Shown piece by piece: positions 32,828 through 43,233 of a stretch of DNA of 64,000 nucleotides. A model generated the notes under the pieces. The model saw only the letters and a list, made by a program, of their open reading frames with translations, made no database searches and was not told the DNA's origin. Location: NCBI GenBank assembly GCA_965247735.1, contig CBDFHN010000002.1, positions 434,001 through 498,000 on the forward strand, read 5' to 3'. Position numbers and translations under genes: made by a program. Origin of the DNA: JAOXRU01 sp965247735 (GTDB lineage: Bacteria; Bacteroidota; Bacteroidia; Flavobacteriales; Flavobacteriaceae). Every line of letters begins with the position of its first letter. Position 1 is the stretch's first letter.

Positions 32828-35800
32828 TATTTAGGTCTATTAAAAAGGGTTACCAATGGTATATCTAAGGTAATTCCAATACCTACTCTAAAAGAATCGG
32901 TTATAATGGCTGTAGTTTCACCGGTTGTTATTTCTGAATTGTTTTCAATAATCTTCTCAAACTCTGGTCCATATTGTGCTCCAAAGGTAAATGTTAATGG
33001 AGATTTCCATGGGCTATAGGTAAAATAGAGTCCTGGTGATAATATATTTTTAAAGGTAAACTCTGGTAATGCTTTAGTATCGCTATCCCCATCAAATCTA
33101 AACCGTACCGGAGCTGCAATATCTATAATAGGAACAAATACACCCAATTTATTCGTTATTTTACTATACAGTCCTATGGGAGCAGTAAAACCTAAAGAAA
33201 AAACACTTTCTCCTTCAAAAAGATCGGTTTGTTCTATACCCCCAAGAAAACCTGGAAAAGCATTTATAGCTACATAATCTCCTTTTTTCTGCTTTAGCGC
33301 AAAACTACCCGCAGGTAATGCAAAGGCATCTATAGCAGCCTCTACATCTTCGGCATTATCCGCTATAGCAATATCGTTTATAAAATGTACTAGTCGTATA
33401 GTATTTTTGTCTGTAATATTAAAAGTTGCTTGTGCTAATTCTGGTAGGTATGTGCTTAGGTAGTTTTTTAATTGTTGCTCAGCATTTTTATAACCATCTT
33501 CTTCTCTTAGTTCTGATATATTTGCTGGCCTTTTAGTTATAATAATTCCAATAGTTGTTTTTAAATATGCTTCAATATTTTCGTTTAGGACTTTTTTAAG
33601 TTTATCTTTATTTTCTACTGTACTTTTTTCTATTGCATTATTTACTGATTGATATGCCAATTCTTTAATATCCAATCCTGTTATTTTATTTATCAAAGGA
33701 ATCGCATCATCAATATACAAGGTGCTAATAGCCTTATAACTTGTTTTAAATTTAGCAATTAAACTCTTATAATGCTTTTGTTTTGTAACATCCGTTTTTG
33801 CTTCTTTTATATCATTAATTAATGTGATAAATGCTTTAGTTTCTTTATATAGTTTTTTATTAAAAAAGCTACTATTCCATTTTATTTTATTACTTAATAC
33901 CGACGCTTTTAGTGCATAGTTATTAAGCTTATCTATATCCTCTTTTGCCGTAGGGTATTCTTTAAAACGAATTAAATTGGCTATTGTATTAACATTAGTA
34001 TTGTTTTGTAATACATTTAATGCTGTAGAAATACTTTCGGAATTAGCATATTCTTTAATTCCATTACTTGGGTCTTTTTTAAAATTAGTATGTATTTCCA
34101 AAGCCTTTATAATTGCCGTACTATACTTTTCTTGGTGTAGATCCAAGAGTATATTATTGGCAGTATGGGCTACAGAAAAATAATGTTTGGTTTTATCTTT
34201 AATACTAAAGTTAAGTTCTTCATTTACCAATCCTGTCTCATTTAAATCATTAATAAGCTCGGCAGTATCTCCTATTATTGCTTCAGAAAGCCCTATAATA
34301 CCTTTGGTAAAGGCATGTATAGTTGCATAAGGCACACCTTCCTTAGTTGTTTTTGCTTTTTTAATAGTTATTGCATCTCTATATAACTTCTCTGCTGGTA
34401 CTGCAATTTTTGTAAACGTATTTTGTACTTTTTTGGCATAGTTCCGTGTCTCCTCATTTTCTTTTGGTTCTACTTTTTTCATAAGATTATCAAAAGAGAG
34501 CTTAGCCAAACTATCTGTATTTTTCTTTTTAAATTTTATATTGTAATACTTTATATTCTGCTGATGCATAAAACCGATATAGAGTAGATAGAAATTAATT
34601 TCTGATCCATAACTACTCATAAAATCTGTGGATACAAACTTAACTTCACCATTTTCTAAAACCGTAAGGCTATGGGCAAACATTGCAGACATATAAATAC
34701 TATTGGCAACATTGAACCGCAAGATATCTGCAGCATTTTTATTGTCTTTTAAATGCTCCTTGGTAAAAGATCTCCACCTAGTTAAGTTTTTGCTATTGGC
34801 AAGAATATCGAAATAATCAATAGGGTTTTCTAGTTTTGATAATTGTGGAATCAGTTCTAAAGCTTCAAAGGCAAAATCTATATCTGGATTTGTTGCTATC
34901 AATTGCTGAAAACGTGGCGTATTCCTCAACCCAGATGCATTTTCTAACATATGGTTAAGATCGTCTTCTATATATTGTTTCAGCTCATCTACAAAATTTA
35001 AAACCTGGTCAGCATCAAAACTTTTGAGATATATAGTAGTACGAGGTAGTAATACCATAAGTTCGTTTAGGTAACTTTCTGGTGATGGATTGTTTAACTC
35101 CTCTTGTACCTTTTGAATTACATAAGTGGTTAATTCCTCTTTTATACGTTTTACCAAAAACCTACTTAGCCCATCTATAATAGTTTCAAAAGCCAAATCG
35201 CCACCCAAAAACGGCAAACTTTTTTGTATGGAAGATTGATAATTGGTTTCGGAGTAAATATCTCGCTCTCCTTTATTTATAGTCGTATATTTATCTATAA
35301 ATAGTATTACACAATAATTTAAATAACTATTATTGGTTCCATATATTTTTGCTATATCCTTAAGCTCATTAGTATCTTTGCAAAATGCTGCTTTATAATA
35401 ATTCTCTCTTTTTGTGTTAACCACAGTTAACACATTTTCGTATTTAATATAAGTGTTTTTATCTAAATTAATAGAAGTTCTTGATAAGGCATCCAGTTTT
35501 TCCTTTTCTTTTACATAGGCATCCAATTCTGTTAAAAAATCACAGCCAATACCATTATTATCTGTTGCTACTGTAGCTTTTACTCCATCAAATATTGCCT
35601 TTTTTAGATCTGTATCTAGCAATTTTCGTTTTAAATAGGAATTAAATATTCCAATTACCCTTGCTCTATCACTTATAATTTCATCAGACCTAGTTTCAGG
35701 ATTAATACTATTATAATCTTTTTTTAATAGGTCAATTAGTATTGCAATATCGCCTGCTACAGGAGAATTTTGTTGTGCATTAGCTATAGTATTTAGCATT

Positions 35801-35868
35801 AAAAATAGCAGTAAAAAACTACTTGCCTTAAAAAAATGGTACTGCAAAATTCTGTTTAGTTTCATCAT
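32827..35868 (-). CDS. Large exported protein: helical domain plus C-terminal outer-membrane barrel-like domain
   Basis: A 1013-residue protein with a signal peptide (cleavage near ANA-Q, residue 31). About residues 32-850 are almost all alpha-helical with many Lys, Asn and Ile and no recognised domain. Residues about 858-1013 change to amphipathic beta-strands with aromatic/Gly patterns (AINAFPGFLGGIEQTD, VFSLGFTAPIGLYSK, LSPGLYFTYSP, FTFGAQYGPE, VGIGITLDIPL), which look like a small 8-10-strand outer-membrane barrel. A helical periplasmic body anchored by a barrel is the simplest reading. The stop overlaps the start of a trypsin-like protease. I know no named family for it. Confidence 0.6.
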   Translation of the reverse strand: MMKLNRILQYHFFKASSFLLLFLMLNTIANAQQNSPVAGDIAILIDLLKKDYNSINPETRSDEIISDRARVIGIFNSYLKRKLLDTDLKKAIFDGVKATVATDNNGIGCDFLTELDAYVKEKEKLDALSRTSINLDKNTYIKYENVLTVVNTKRENYYKAAFCKDTNELKDIAKIYGTNNSYLNYCVILFIDKYTTINKGERDIYSETNYQSSIQKSLPFLGGDLAFETIIDGLSRFLVKRIKEELTTYVIQKVQEELNNPSPESYLNELMVLLPRTTIYLKSFDADQVLNFVDELKQYIEDDLNHMLENASGLRNTPRFQQLIATNPDIDFAFEALELIPQLSKLENPIDYFDILANSKNLTRWRSFTKEHLKDNKNAADILRFNVANSIYMSAMFAHSLTVLENGEVKFVSTDFMSSYGSEINFYLLYIGFMHQQNIKYYNIKFKKKNTDSLAKLSFDNLMKKVEPKENEETRNYAKKVQNTFTKIAVPAEKLYRDAITIKKAKTTKEGVPYATIHAFTKGIIGLSEAIIGDTAELINDLNETGLVNEELNFSIKDKTKHYFSVAHTANNILLDLHQEKYSTAIIKALEIHTNFKKDPSNGIKEYANSESISTALNVLQNNTNVNTIANLIRFKEYPTAKEDIDKLNNYALKASVLSNKIKWNSSFFNKKLYKETKAFITLINDIKEAKTDVTKQKHYKSLIAKFKTSYKAISTLYIDDAIPLINKITGLDIKELAYQSVNNAIEKSTVENKDKLKKVLNENIEAYLKTTIGIIITKRPANISELREEDGYKNAEQQLKNYLSTYLPELAQATFNITDKNTIRLVHFINDIAIADNAEDVEAAIDAFALPAGSFALKQKKGDYVAINAFPGFLGGIEQTDLFEGESVFSLGFTAPIGLYSKITNKLGVFVPIIDIAAPVRFRFDGDSDTKALPEFTFKNILSPGLYFTYSPWKSPLTFTFGAQYGPEFEKIIENNSEITTGETTAIITDSFRVGIGITLDIPLVTLFNRPK

Positions 35869-36227
35869 GGTTAGTGTTCTAAATGTTAATAAATAAAGAA
35901 TGAGGAAGGTACTTTTAACTATAATTAAATAGATATTACTAGTGAAGCTATATAGTAACTTTATTAGATTCTGGCACAGAAATAAACACCAAAATAAATC
36001 GTCTAATCATATAACATATAATACCACATAAAACTATTAATAGTTAATTATCAATTAAATATACTAAAATATTTTTAGATTTTATGCCTAACTAATAGGT
36101 TTTATTCTTTCTAAATTAAAAGTTAAAAATTGAATTATCGCGTATTATGATAAATTTATATAAAATGCAGTTTTACAAATAAAACAGTAGAAATTGTCCA
36201 AAAAAAATATGTTTTGAACAATCGATT
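35869..36227. other. AT-rich spacer between divergent operons
   Basis: About 360 bp separating the minus-strand protease operon from the plus-strand sigma factor. No open frame or repeat of note was seen. It must contain the promoter of the minus-strand operon, but no clear consensus was found. Confidence 0.4.
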
Positions 36228-36257
36228 ATTGGTTTTACTAATTTTTACCTAAGTTTG
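36228..36257 (+). promoter_or_regulatory. Promoter of the ECF sigma factor gene
   Basis: ATTG (36228-36231), N18 and TAAGTTTG (36250-36257) fit the Bacteroidota housekeeping promoter. The ATG at 36288 lies 30 bp downstream, whereas the TTG start at 36255 would lie inside the -7 box and is therefore unlikely. Confidence 0.6.
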
Positions 36258-36287
36258 TTTCCCCCTTTACTCTTATTAATAGCACAT

Positions 36288-36860
36288 ATGAAACAATACA
36301 CATTAAATAGCAAATCATTCCTTTCTCTTCTTCAGAAAGCAGATGATAGTGCTTTTAAAGTAGTATTAGATCTTTACCATAACAGGTTATTATTGTTTGC
36401 TACTCATTATCTAAATAGTAAGGAAGATGCTGAAGACATTGTTCAAGATGTGTTTATAAAACTTTGGGAAAAGAAAAAACAAATCAATATCAAAACTAAT
36501 CTTAATGCCTATCTATTTAGCATGACCAGAAATGCTTGTTTGGATCATTTAAGAGCTGCAAAAAGCAAAGTAGCGCTAAATAATAAAGAACAAGTAGATG
36601 CATGGATAAATCATTTTTCTTTATCTAATGCTAATGCTTCAAATCTGATAGAAAAAGAATTAGAGCAGCAAATAGAAAAAGCAATAGCATTACTTCCAGA
36701 TAAATCTAAAAATGTATTTATTAAAAGTAGAATTCAGGGTATTGCACATCACGAAATATCAACGCAGTTAAATATTTCTTCAAAAACTGTAGAATACCAT
36801 ATCGGCAGAGCTTTAAAGCATATGCGACTCCATTTACAAGAGTTTTTACATTTGTTTTAA
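36288..36860 (+). CDS. ECF RNA polymerase sigma factor, FecI-like
   Basis: Started at the ATG at 36288 (MKQYTLNSK); a TTG 33 bp upstream falls in the promoter. The 190-residue protein has sigma region 2 (YHNRLLLFATHYLNSKEDAEDIVQDVFIKLWEKK) and region 4 (LPDKSKNVFIKSRIQGIAHHEISTQLNISSKTVEYHIGRAL), with no region 1 or 3, the form of ECF sigma factors of Bacteroidota polysaccharide-utilisation loci. It is followed by a FecR anti-sigma factor and SusC/SusD genes and should drive them once released by FecR. Confidence 0.9.
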   Translation: MKQYTLNSKSFLSLLQKADDSAFKVVLDLYHNRLLLFATHYLNSKEDAEDIVQDVFIKLWEKKKQINIKTNLNAYLFSMTRNACLDHLRAAKSKVALNNKEQVDAWINHFSLSNANASNLIEKELEQQIEKAIALLPDKSKNVFIKSRIQGIAHHEISTQLNISSKTVEYHIGRALKHMRLHLQEFLHLF

Positions 36861-36929
36861 AAAAAAATGCATTTTAGACTAGGGCAGTCATTTTTTTTAC
36901 CGTCTTATATATACTCATAGGAAAGTAAA

Positions 36930-37907
36930 ATGGATAAAAAAAAACTTGTTAAGCATATTACAGGTAGTACAAATTTAAAAGAAAATCAAGAGATATTAAC
37001 TTGGTTAAAAGCTGATGTTAAAAATCAGAATAGCTATAGTCTCCTAAAAGCAACAGTGCTTAATACAGAGTTTGATAATGTAAACACAAGCAATACTGAT
37101 TTATTATATTCAAAAATTAAATCTAAAATTGCTTTAAAAAATAGATTTTATAAAATTTCAATAGCAGCAACCATTGCACTGTTACTTTCTTTAGGTGGGT
37201 TTTATTTAAAAAACACAACCAATAAAGGCTTTAATAGTGATCTAAATAAGTTAGCAGCTAATGAAAAAATGGAAGAAGTCACAACTAAAATAGGTGCTAA
37301 GCTATTAGTTACACTCCCTGATGGCAGTACCGTATTACTTAACTCAAAAAGTAAGCTACTATATCCAGAAAACTTTAATAGCAATTTTAGAGAGGTAACA
37401 CTTATTGGTGAGGCCTTATTTGATATTACCCACAACCCAGATCAACCTTTTATTGTAAAAACGGATAATTACAATATAAAAGTTCTAGGAACAACATTTA
37501 ATGTTAAATCCTATACCAAAGATAAAGAAACAGCAACTACATTAATTACTGGTAAAGTAGAGATTTTAAGAGATAAAAAAGAAGTTATTATCTTAAAACC
37601 TTCTCAAAAAGCAACTTTTAGTAAAAAAGAAAAGCATATCAAAATAAAGGAAGTCGTATCCTCAGATATTATTGCTTGGAAAGATGGAAGTTTAATTTTT
37701 GACAAAACCTCTATGGAACAAGTAATTCTAGATCTAGAAAGAAGATATAGTATAAAAATTAATATTAACTCACCTAAATTACTAAAATATGAATACACAG
37801 GAACATTTAATGATCTAACTATTGATGAGGTTTTGAGCATTATTGCAATCTCATCTCCTATTACTTTCACAAAAAGTAACAACATAATTGTATTGAAAAT
37901 GAAATAA
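36930..37907 (+). CDS. FecR-type anti-sigma factor (DUF4974)
   Basis: A 325-residue protein: a short cytoplasmic sigma-binding N-terminus (residues 1-72), one transmembrane helix near 75-92 (ISIAATIALLLSLGGFYL), a periplasmic FecR domain (about 110-205; VTLPDGSTVLLNSKSKL, EALFDITHNPDQPFIVKT) and a C-terminal DUF4974 domain (about 250-325; DLERRYSIKININ, TGTFNDLTIDEVLSII) that contacts the STN domain of the SusC partner. It lies 69 bp after the sigma gene and relays substrate binding to the sigma factor. Confidence 0.92.
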   Translation: MDKKKLVKHITGSTNLKENQEILTWLKADVKNQNSYSLLKATVLNTEFDNVNTSNTDLLYSKIKSKIALKNRFYKISIAATIALLLSLGGFYLKNTTNKGFNSDLNKLAANEKMEEVTTKIGAKLLVTLPDGSTVLLNSKSKLLYPENFNSNFREVTLIGEALFDITHNPDQPFIVKTDNYNIKVLGTTFNVKSYTKDKETATTLITGKVEILRDKKEVIILKPSQKATFSKKEKHIKIKEVVSSDIIAWKDGSLIFDKTSMEQVILDLERRYSIKININSPKLLKYEYTGTFNDLTIDEVLSIIAISSPITFTKSNNIIVLKMK

Positions 37908-37913
37908 AAATAA

Positions 37914-37941
37914 AAGAGGAAGTGCTGGAACACTCCCTCTT
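37914..37941 (+). terminator. Hairpin between fecR and susC
   Basis: Arms AAGAGGAAGTG and CACTCCCTCTT (one A-C mismatch) around a 6-nt loop, directly after the fecR stop, with no T-run after it. It may be a partial terminator or an mRNA processing/stabilising hairpin that sets a different level for susC than for the regulators. Confidence 0.5.
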
Positions 37942-37991
37942 GGGTAAAAATTAATCAATAAAAATATTGATAACTAAAACTAATCAAAATT

Positions 37992-40900
37992 ATGAAAAAA
38001 AAAGCATTTAGACGGCCTTGTTCTAAAAGTCGTCCATTAATTCGAATTATGAAAATTTATTCTCTTCTAGTATGCCTTACAATTGCTAAGCTTTTTGCTG
38101 TTGATGCTGATGCACAAACAATAACACTTAACGTTAAAAATGTTAAACTAAGTGATGCATTATCAAAAATAGAAGGAAAAAGCGATTTTAATTTTTTCTA
38201 CAATAATAGCCTAATTGATGTATCTAATAAAGTATCAATTACTGCAAAAAAAGAAGAAATAAGTACTGTGCTTAATAATTTGTTTATTGGAACAAAAATT
38301 GACTTTGCATTATTTAAAGATCAAATTGTGTTGTTTCCAAAAGACGATCCCGCAGCATTAGTCCTCTTAAAGCAAATGCGCGAGAACATAGAAAAAGTTG
38401 AAATTCTAAACTCCGCAGAATTAAGTTTTAACACCTTTGTTAAAAAAATAGTTCAAGACCCAATTAAAGGTGTTATTATAGATTCTGAAGGGCTGCCCCT
38501 TCCAGGAGTTTCAGTTGTTATAAAAGGAACAACAAGAGGCACACAAACAGATTTTGATGGAAACTATGAAATTGTTGCTAATTCAGGAGAAACATTAGTT
38601 TTTACATATCTTGGTATGCACAGCCAATCTATAAAAGTTGGACAATCAACAACCATCAATATTACTATGCAGAACGATTTAAACGAACTAGATGAAGTTA
38701 TCGTTATAGCATATGGAACAGCTACCAAAGAATCACTAACTGGTGCTGCTGGTGTTATAAGAGCAAAAGACCTAGAATTAAGACCATTATCTTCTCCTAT
38801 AGCAGGTATTGAAGGTGCTATTACAGGTGTACAGGTTACATCAGCATCGGGTCAACCAGGATCTTCACCATCTATAGTTATTAGAGGTGTTGGTTCATTA
38901 AATGGGGGTTTCGGACCTTTATTCATTGTTGATGGAGTCCAGTTTGAAGGAGCTTTATCAAGTATCAACCAAGAAGATATCCAGTCTATGACTGTCCTTA
39001 AAGATGCTGCTTCTACAGCTCTTTATGGTTCCCGTGCAGCTGGTGGAGTTGTTATTATAACTACCAAAGGAGGAAAAAGAAATGGTTCTATTAATGTTAA
39101 TATTTCTTCACAGTTTGGCGTTATCACAAAAGGAGTCCCAGAATATGATGCTACAACCCCTGGTCAATATTATGAATTGATGTGGGAAGCATATAAAAAT
39201 ACATTAGATGTTGCTGACCCAGCAGCCGAAGCTTCAGCTACTATATATAATCGTTTAGGATACAACCCTTTTAATGTACCTAATGATCAAATTGTTGGTA
39301 CTGATGGAAAATTAAACCCTAATGCACAAGTAATTGCCAAATCATTAGATTGGTACGACTTATTAGAACAAACTGGAAGTAGACAAAGTCATTCTGCTAA
39401 TGTATCTAGTGGTGGTGAAAATCATGATGTATATTTATCTACTTCATATTTAAAAGAAGAAGGATATGTAATTACTAGTAATTATGACAGGGTAACAACT
39501 AGATTAAACGGTAATTTTTCTCCAACAAAATGGCTAGATCTTAGTGGAGGAATCAATCTTTCCGAAACTACTCAAAAAGGACCAAAGTCTAGAGGTGGTT
39601 CAATAGCTAACCCTTTTGGTTTTGCAAAAGATATGGGAGCTATTTACCCTATTTATCTTGTTGATCCCACTACTGGAGAATTTCTATTAGATGAAGCAGG
39701 AGAGCAACAATACGATTATGGAGAAGGAACTCCTGACTATGGCATTAGATCTAGACCTACAAACGTTGGGCGTCATGCCTTAGCAGAAGCAATATTTAAT
39801 AGCGATATTACTAAAGTTAATAATATTGGATATAGATATTCAGCTAATTTCAAATTATTAGAAGGACTAAGTTTTAAGCTTGGTTATGGTAGAGATATTC
39901 AAGATCGTTTTCACAAAAAATATGAAAACCATATTGTAGGAGATGGAGCTCCTGGTGCACGATACCGAGAAACAAGATACCGTAGAACTACGGAAAATTT
40001 CAATCAAATATTATCTTATAATAAAACTTTTGGAGCATCACATAATTTTGATGTGATATTAGGACATGAAAGTTTTAATAGAAATTACAGTGAAATGTTT
40101 GGTTTTAAAAACACACAAACAGCTGTTGGTATTACCGAATTTGACAACTTTTCTGTTGTTGCAAGTCTATCAGGATATACTGAGGATAAAAAACTAGAAG
40201 GATATTTCACTAGACTAAACTATAACTATAACAATAAGTATTACCTAAGTTTATCTGCTAGAAAAGATGGTACATCGGTGTTTGACCAAGATGTCCGCTG
40301 GGGAACCTTCTACTCTATTGGTGCCTCTTGGCGTTTAGATCAAGAAAAGTTTATGGAAAACATTTCTTTTATTAATCGTTTAAAGTTAAGAGCTTCTTAT
40401 GGAGAAGTTGGAAACGATGATTTAAAAGATTATTATATTTCTCAAGACAGGTATTCTTTATTACCTAATGCTGGAGATCCTGGAATTTTCTGGTCCAATA
40501 TAGGAAGTAAAGTACTTACTTGGGAGACAGTAGAAAGCTGGGATATTGCCTTAGATTTTGCACTATTTAATAACCGCTTAGAAGGTTCTTTTGAATATTA
40601 TAAGAAAAACTCTACCGATTTATTGTATAACAAACCTATACCTTTATCAAATGGTCTTAATGAATCTCCTGAAAATATTGGAGATATGTACAACCAAGGT
40701 TATGAACTTGGTTTAACAGGTCATATTCTAAAAAATGATAATTTTAACTGGAGCTTAACCATGCAAGCTTCTACTCTTAAAAATGAAATTACATTTCTTC
40801 CTAGACCATTTATTGATGGCTCAAAACGCTGGGATAATGGACACACAAGGTATGATTATTATATTTATCATTATGCTGGTGTTGATCCTGCAAATGGTGA

Positions 40901-41522
40901 TGCTTTATACTATATGTGGGAAGATGATGCCGAAATAGAAGGAAAAAGGAATCCTGTACTAAATGATGATGGTACACAGGCTACAACCCATAGTTACCAA
41001 ACCGCTGGAAAAGCATATACAAATACTTCTCCAATACCAGATGTAATAGGCTCTGTAACCAATAGAATTAATTATAAAAACATATCTCTTGATTTTATGT
41101 TTTTGTTTTCTTTTGGAGGAGAAATTTTAGATTATGGCTATGCAGATATGATGCATGAAGGTTCATACGGAGAATCTTTACATCCTGATATGACCAATGC
41201 ATGGCGAGCACCAGGAGATATTACTAATGTTCCTCGTTTGCAAAATGGAGAATCTAATCAATTCCAAAGACAATCAACACGTTTTTTAACAGATGCATCG
41301 TACTATGCTTTAAGAAACGTTAGTTTATCATATACTTTGGTAAATGATGCTACAAAAAGGATTGGCATTAATAAACTACGCTTTTTTGTTAGTGGAGAAA
41401 ACCTATTTCTTAAAAGTAAAAGAAGAGGTTTAAATCCACAATACAATCTTTCAGGGACACCTTCAGGAAACGATTATAATCCATCTAGAATAATCTCTAT
41501 GGGGTTAAATCTTTCATTTTAA
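37992..41522 (+). CDS. SusC/RagA-family TonB-dependent outer-membrane transporter with STN domain
   Basis: A 1176-residue protein. After a long signal peptide (cleavage near DADAQ, residue 42) comes an STN signalling domain (about 48-118), then a carboxypeptidase-regulatory-like domain (about 155-230; GVIIDSEGLPLPGVSVVIKG), the TonB-box-like LDEVIVIAYG, a plug domain (about 235-355; IRGVGSLNGGFGPLFIVDGV, LKDAASTALYGSRAAGGVVII) and a 22-strand barrel to the C-terminal Phe. The STN domain marks it as the transducer for the FecR/sigma pair upstream. With SusD it imports glycans or peptides; there is no nearby glycosidase to name the substrate. Confidence 0.95.
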   Translation: MKKKAFRRPCSKSRPLIRIMKIYSLLVCLTIAKLFAVDADAQTITLNVKNVKLSDALSKIEGKSDFNFFYNNSLIDVSNKVSITAKKEEISTVLNNLFIGTKIDFALFKDQIVLFPKDDPAALVLLKQMRENIEKVEILNSAELSFNTFVKKIVQDPIKGVIIDSEGLPLPGVSVVIKGTTRGTQTDFDGNYEIVANSGETLVFTYLGMHSQSIKVGQSTTINITMQNDLNELDEVIVIAYGTATKESLTGAAGVIRAKDLELRPLSSPIAGIEGAITGVQVTSASGQPGSSPSIVIRGVGSLNGGFGPLFIVDGVQFEGALSSINQEDIQSMTVLKDAASTALYGSRAAGGVVIITTKGGKRNGSINVNISSQFGVITKGVPEYDATTPGQYYELMWEAYKNTLDVADPAAEASATIYNRLGYNPFNVPNDQIVGTDGKLNPNAQVIAKSLDWYDLLEQTGSRQSHSANVSSGGENHDVYLSTSYLKEEGYVITSNYDRVTTRLNGNFSPTKWLDLSGGINLSETTQKGPKSRGGSIANPFGFAKDMGAIYPIYLVDPTTGEFLLDEAGEQQYDYGEGTPDYGIRSRPTNVGRHALAEAIFNSDITKVNNIGYRYSANFKLLEGLSFKLGYGRDIQDRFHKKYENHIVGDGAPGARYRETRYRRTTENFNQILSYNKTFGASHNFDVILGHESFNRNYSEMFGFKNTQTAVGITEFDNFSVVASLSGYTEDKKLEGYFTRLNYNYNNKYYLSLSARKDGTSVFDQDVRWGTFYSIGASWRLDQEKFMENISFINRLKLRASYGEVGNDDLKDYYISQDRYSLLPNAGDPGIFWSNIGSKVLTWETVESWDIALDFALFNNRLEGSFEYYKKNSTDLLYNKPIPLSNGLNESPENIGDMYNQGYELGLTGHILKNDNFNWSLTMQASTLKNEITFLPRPFIDGSKRWDNGHTRYDYYIYHYAGVDPANGDALYYMWEDDAEIEGKRNPVLNDDGTQATTHSYQTAGKAYTNTSPIPDVIGSVTNRINYKNISLDFMFLFSFGGEILDYGYADMMHEGSYGESLHPDMTNAWRAPGDITNVPRLQNGESNQFQRQSTRFLTDASYYALRNVSLSYTLVNDATKRIGINKLRFFVSGENLFLKSKRRGLNPQYNLSGTPSGNDYNPSRIISMGLNLSF

Positions 41523-41551
41523 TAGTTTTATATAATTTAAAATAAAGAATC

Positions 41552-43168
41552 ATGATTCGAAAAATATATCTATTCGTATTGACAGTATCAATACTATCTA
41601 TAGTGAGTTGTTCAGAAGAATTTCTTGAGACAACTCCAACAGACGCAATTTCAGATGTTAAAGCGTTATCTAGCCCTGATAATATGCTATTAATATTAAA
41701 TGGCTTACACAGGCAAATGCACTCTCAAGGAAAAATACCTGGATCTACCAGCAGACGAGCAGGACAAAGTTATTATATGCCTTCATTTGATGCTATGGGA
41801 GGGATGATTATTCATACCTCACGAAGTAATGGATGGATGCGAGATGATCTTCAATGGTTAGAACATACAGATGCCACAACACTTTCAGTTAAAAATTTCT
41901 GGTATCATCGCTACCATTATATAGCAAGTACTAATGCAATTATCAACAAAGTAGCAAGTGATGATTTGCTTATAGACTCAGAAATGAGCAATATTCTTGG
42001 CCAATCTCACGCATATCGTGCTTGGGCTTATCACCAATTGGTAATGACCTATGCAAAAGGATATCTTATTGGAACGCCAGCTACGGATCCTGGTGTACCA
42101 TTAATGTTTCGTACAGAAGCACCATATACTGGTGAAGCCCGTTCTACTGTTGCAGAAATTTATGCTGAAATAGAAAAAGATCTTAATTTAGCTATATCGT
42201 ATTTTGAAAATGCTACGGCTCCAAAAAACAATTCTCACCTCTCTATCAATACAACCTATGGTATTCAAGCTCGAGTTGCATTATCAAAAGGAGATTGGGC
42301 ACTAGCCACTAGTGCTGCAGTTAAAGCTCGTGATGGTTATGCTTTGTTAGATGAATCTGGTTGGAAATCTGGTTTTAACGACTATAATCTTTCAGAAGTA
42401 ATCTGGGGGTCACAAGTAATAGACTCAGAAACAAACTATTACCGATCTTTTTTTTATTATGTATCGCCTACCTTCAATGGTAGCCATAACCGTAGTAATC
42501 CAAAAATCATAAACCAAGAGGTTTGGAACAATATTCCAACAACAGATTATCGTAAAGATGCATGGTTAGCTTTAGCTCCAAACACTAATTCTGCTGCATC
42601 AAATGATCAAGGAGGAGGATTTGAGTCTGACCCAAACTACGATAATGAAGACGATTTTAATGCTGCAAAAAAAGAAATATTAAGTACTTATGGGATGACA
42701 AGTAGGCATAATACACATCCATACATGAATGTTAAGTTTTTGCAAAAGAATCCTGGTACGATATCCCCTGATGATGTTATTTATATGCGCTCTTCCGAAA
42801 TGATATTGATTGAAGCTGAGGCTAAAGCAATGCTTAATGATATTGGAGGGTCTCAAGATGCGCTTGCTATTCTTGGAGAGCAGAGAGATTCTGCTTTTGA
42901 TAAAACGGCTTTTACAAATCAGGCTAGTCTTATGGAACAAATAAAATTTCAAAGACATGTTGAATTATGGGGAGAAGGCTTCAGTTTTCATGATTATATT
43001 AGATGGGATGATGCTATAGATCAAACTAATTCTGGTGCTGCAAAAGTATTATATGGTAATGGTTTTTCTCAAGATAAACCTTCTGTAAATAACAAATGGA
43101 TTTGGAAGATTCCTCAAGCAGAAATTGATGCTAATCCAAACATTAGTGAATCTAATCAGAACAAATAA
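41552..43168 (+). CDS. SusD/RagB-family surface lipoprotein
   Basis: A 538-residue lipoprotein (lipobox IVSC, Cys21) of the SusD/RagB family, the substrate-binding lid of the SusC transporter at the cell surface. Visible family features are SHAYRAWAYHQLVMTYAKGYL (TPR-like helices), the long C-terminal region with DVIYMRSSEMILIEAEAKAML and QIKFQRHVELWGEGFSFHDYIRW, and the terminal WKIPQAEIDANPNI block. It lies 29 bp after susC and is the last gene before a terminator. Confidence 0.94.
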   Translation: MIRKIYLFVLTVSILSIVSCSEEFLETTPTDAISDVKALSSPDNMLLILNGLHRQMHSQGKIPGSTSRRAGQSYYMPSFDAMGGMIIHTSRSNGWMRDDLQWLEHTDATTLSVKNFWYHRYHYIASTNAIINKVASDDLLIDSEMSNILGQSHAYRAWAYHQLVMTYAKGYLIGTPATDPGVPLMFRTEAPYTGEARSTVAEIYAEIEKDLNLAISYFENATAPKNNSHLSINTTYGIQARVALSKGDWALATSAAVKARDGYALLDESGWKSGFNDYNLSEVIWGSQVIDSETNYYRSFFYYVSPTFNGSHNRSNPKIINQEVWNNIPTTDYRKDAWLALAPNTNSAASNDQGGGFESDPNYDNEDDFNAAKKEILSTYGMTSRHNTHPYMNVKFLQKNPGTISPDDVIYMRSSEMILIEAEAKAMLNDIGGSQDALAILGEQRDSAFDKTAFTNQASLMEQIKFQRHVELWGEGFSFHDYIRWDDAIDQTNSGAAKVLYGNGFSQDKPSVNNKWIWKIPQAEIDANPNISESNQNK

Positions 43169-43233
43169 TATTCAAAGCACAAATATCTTTTTTTACTTAC
43201 AAGTATTTGTAATTTTATTTTGAATTAGTGATT

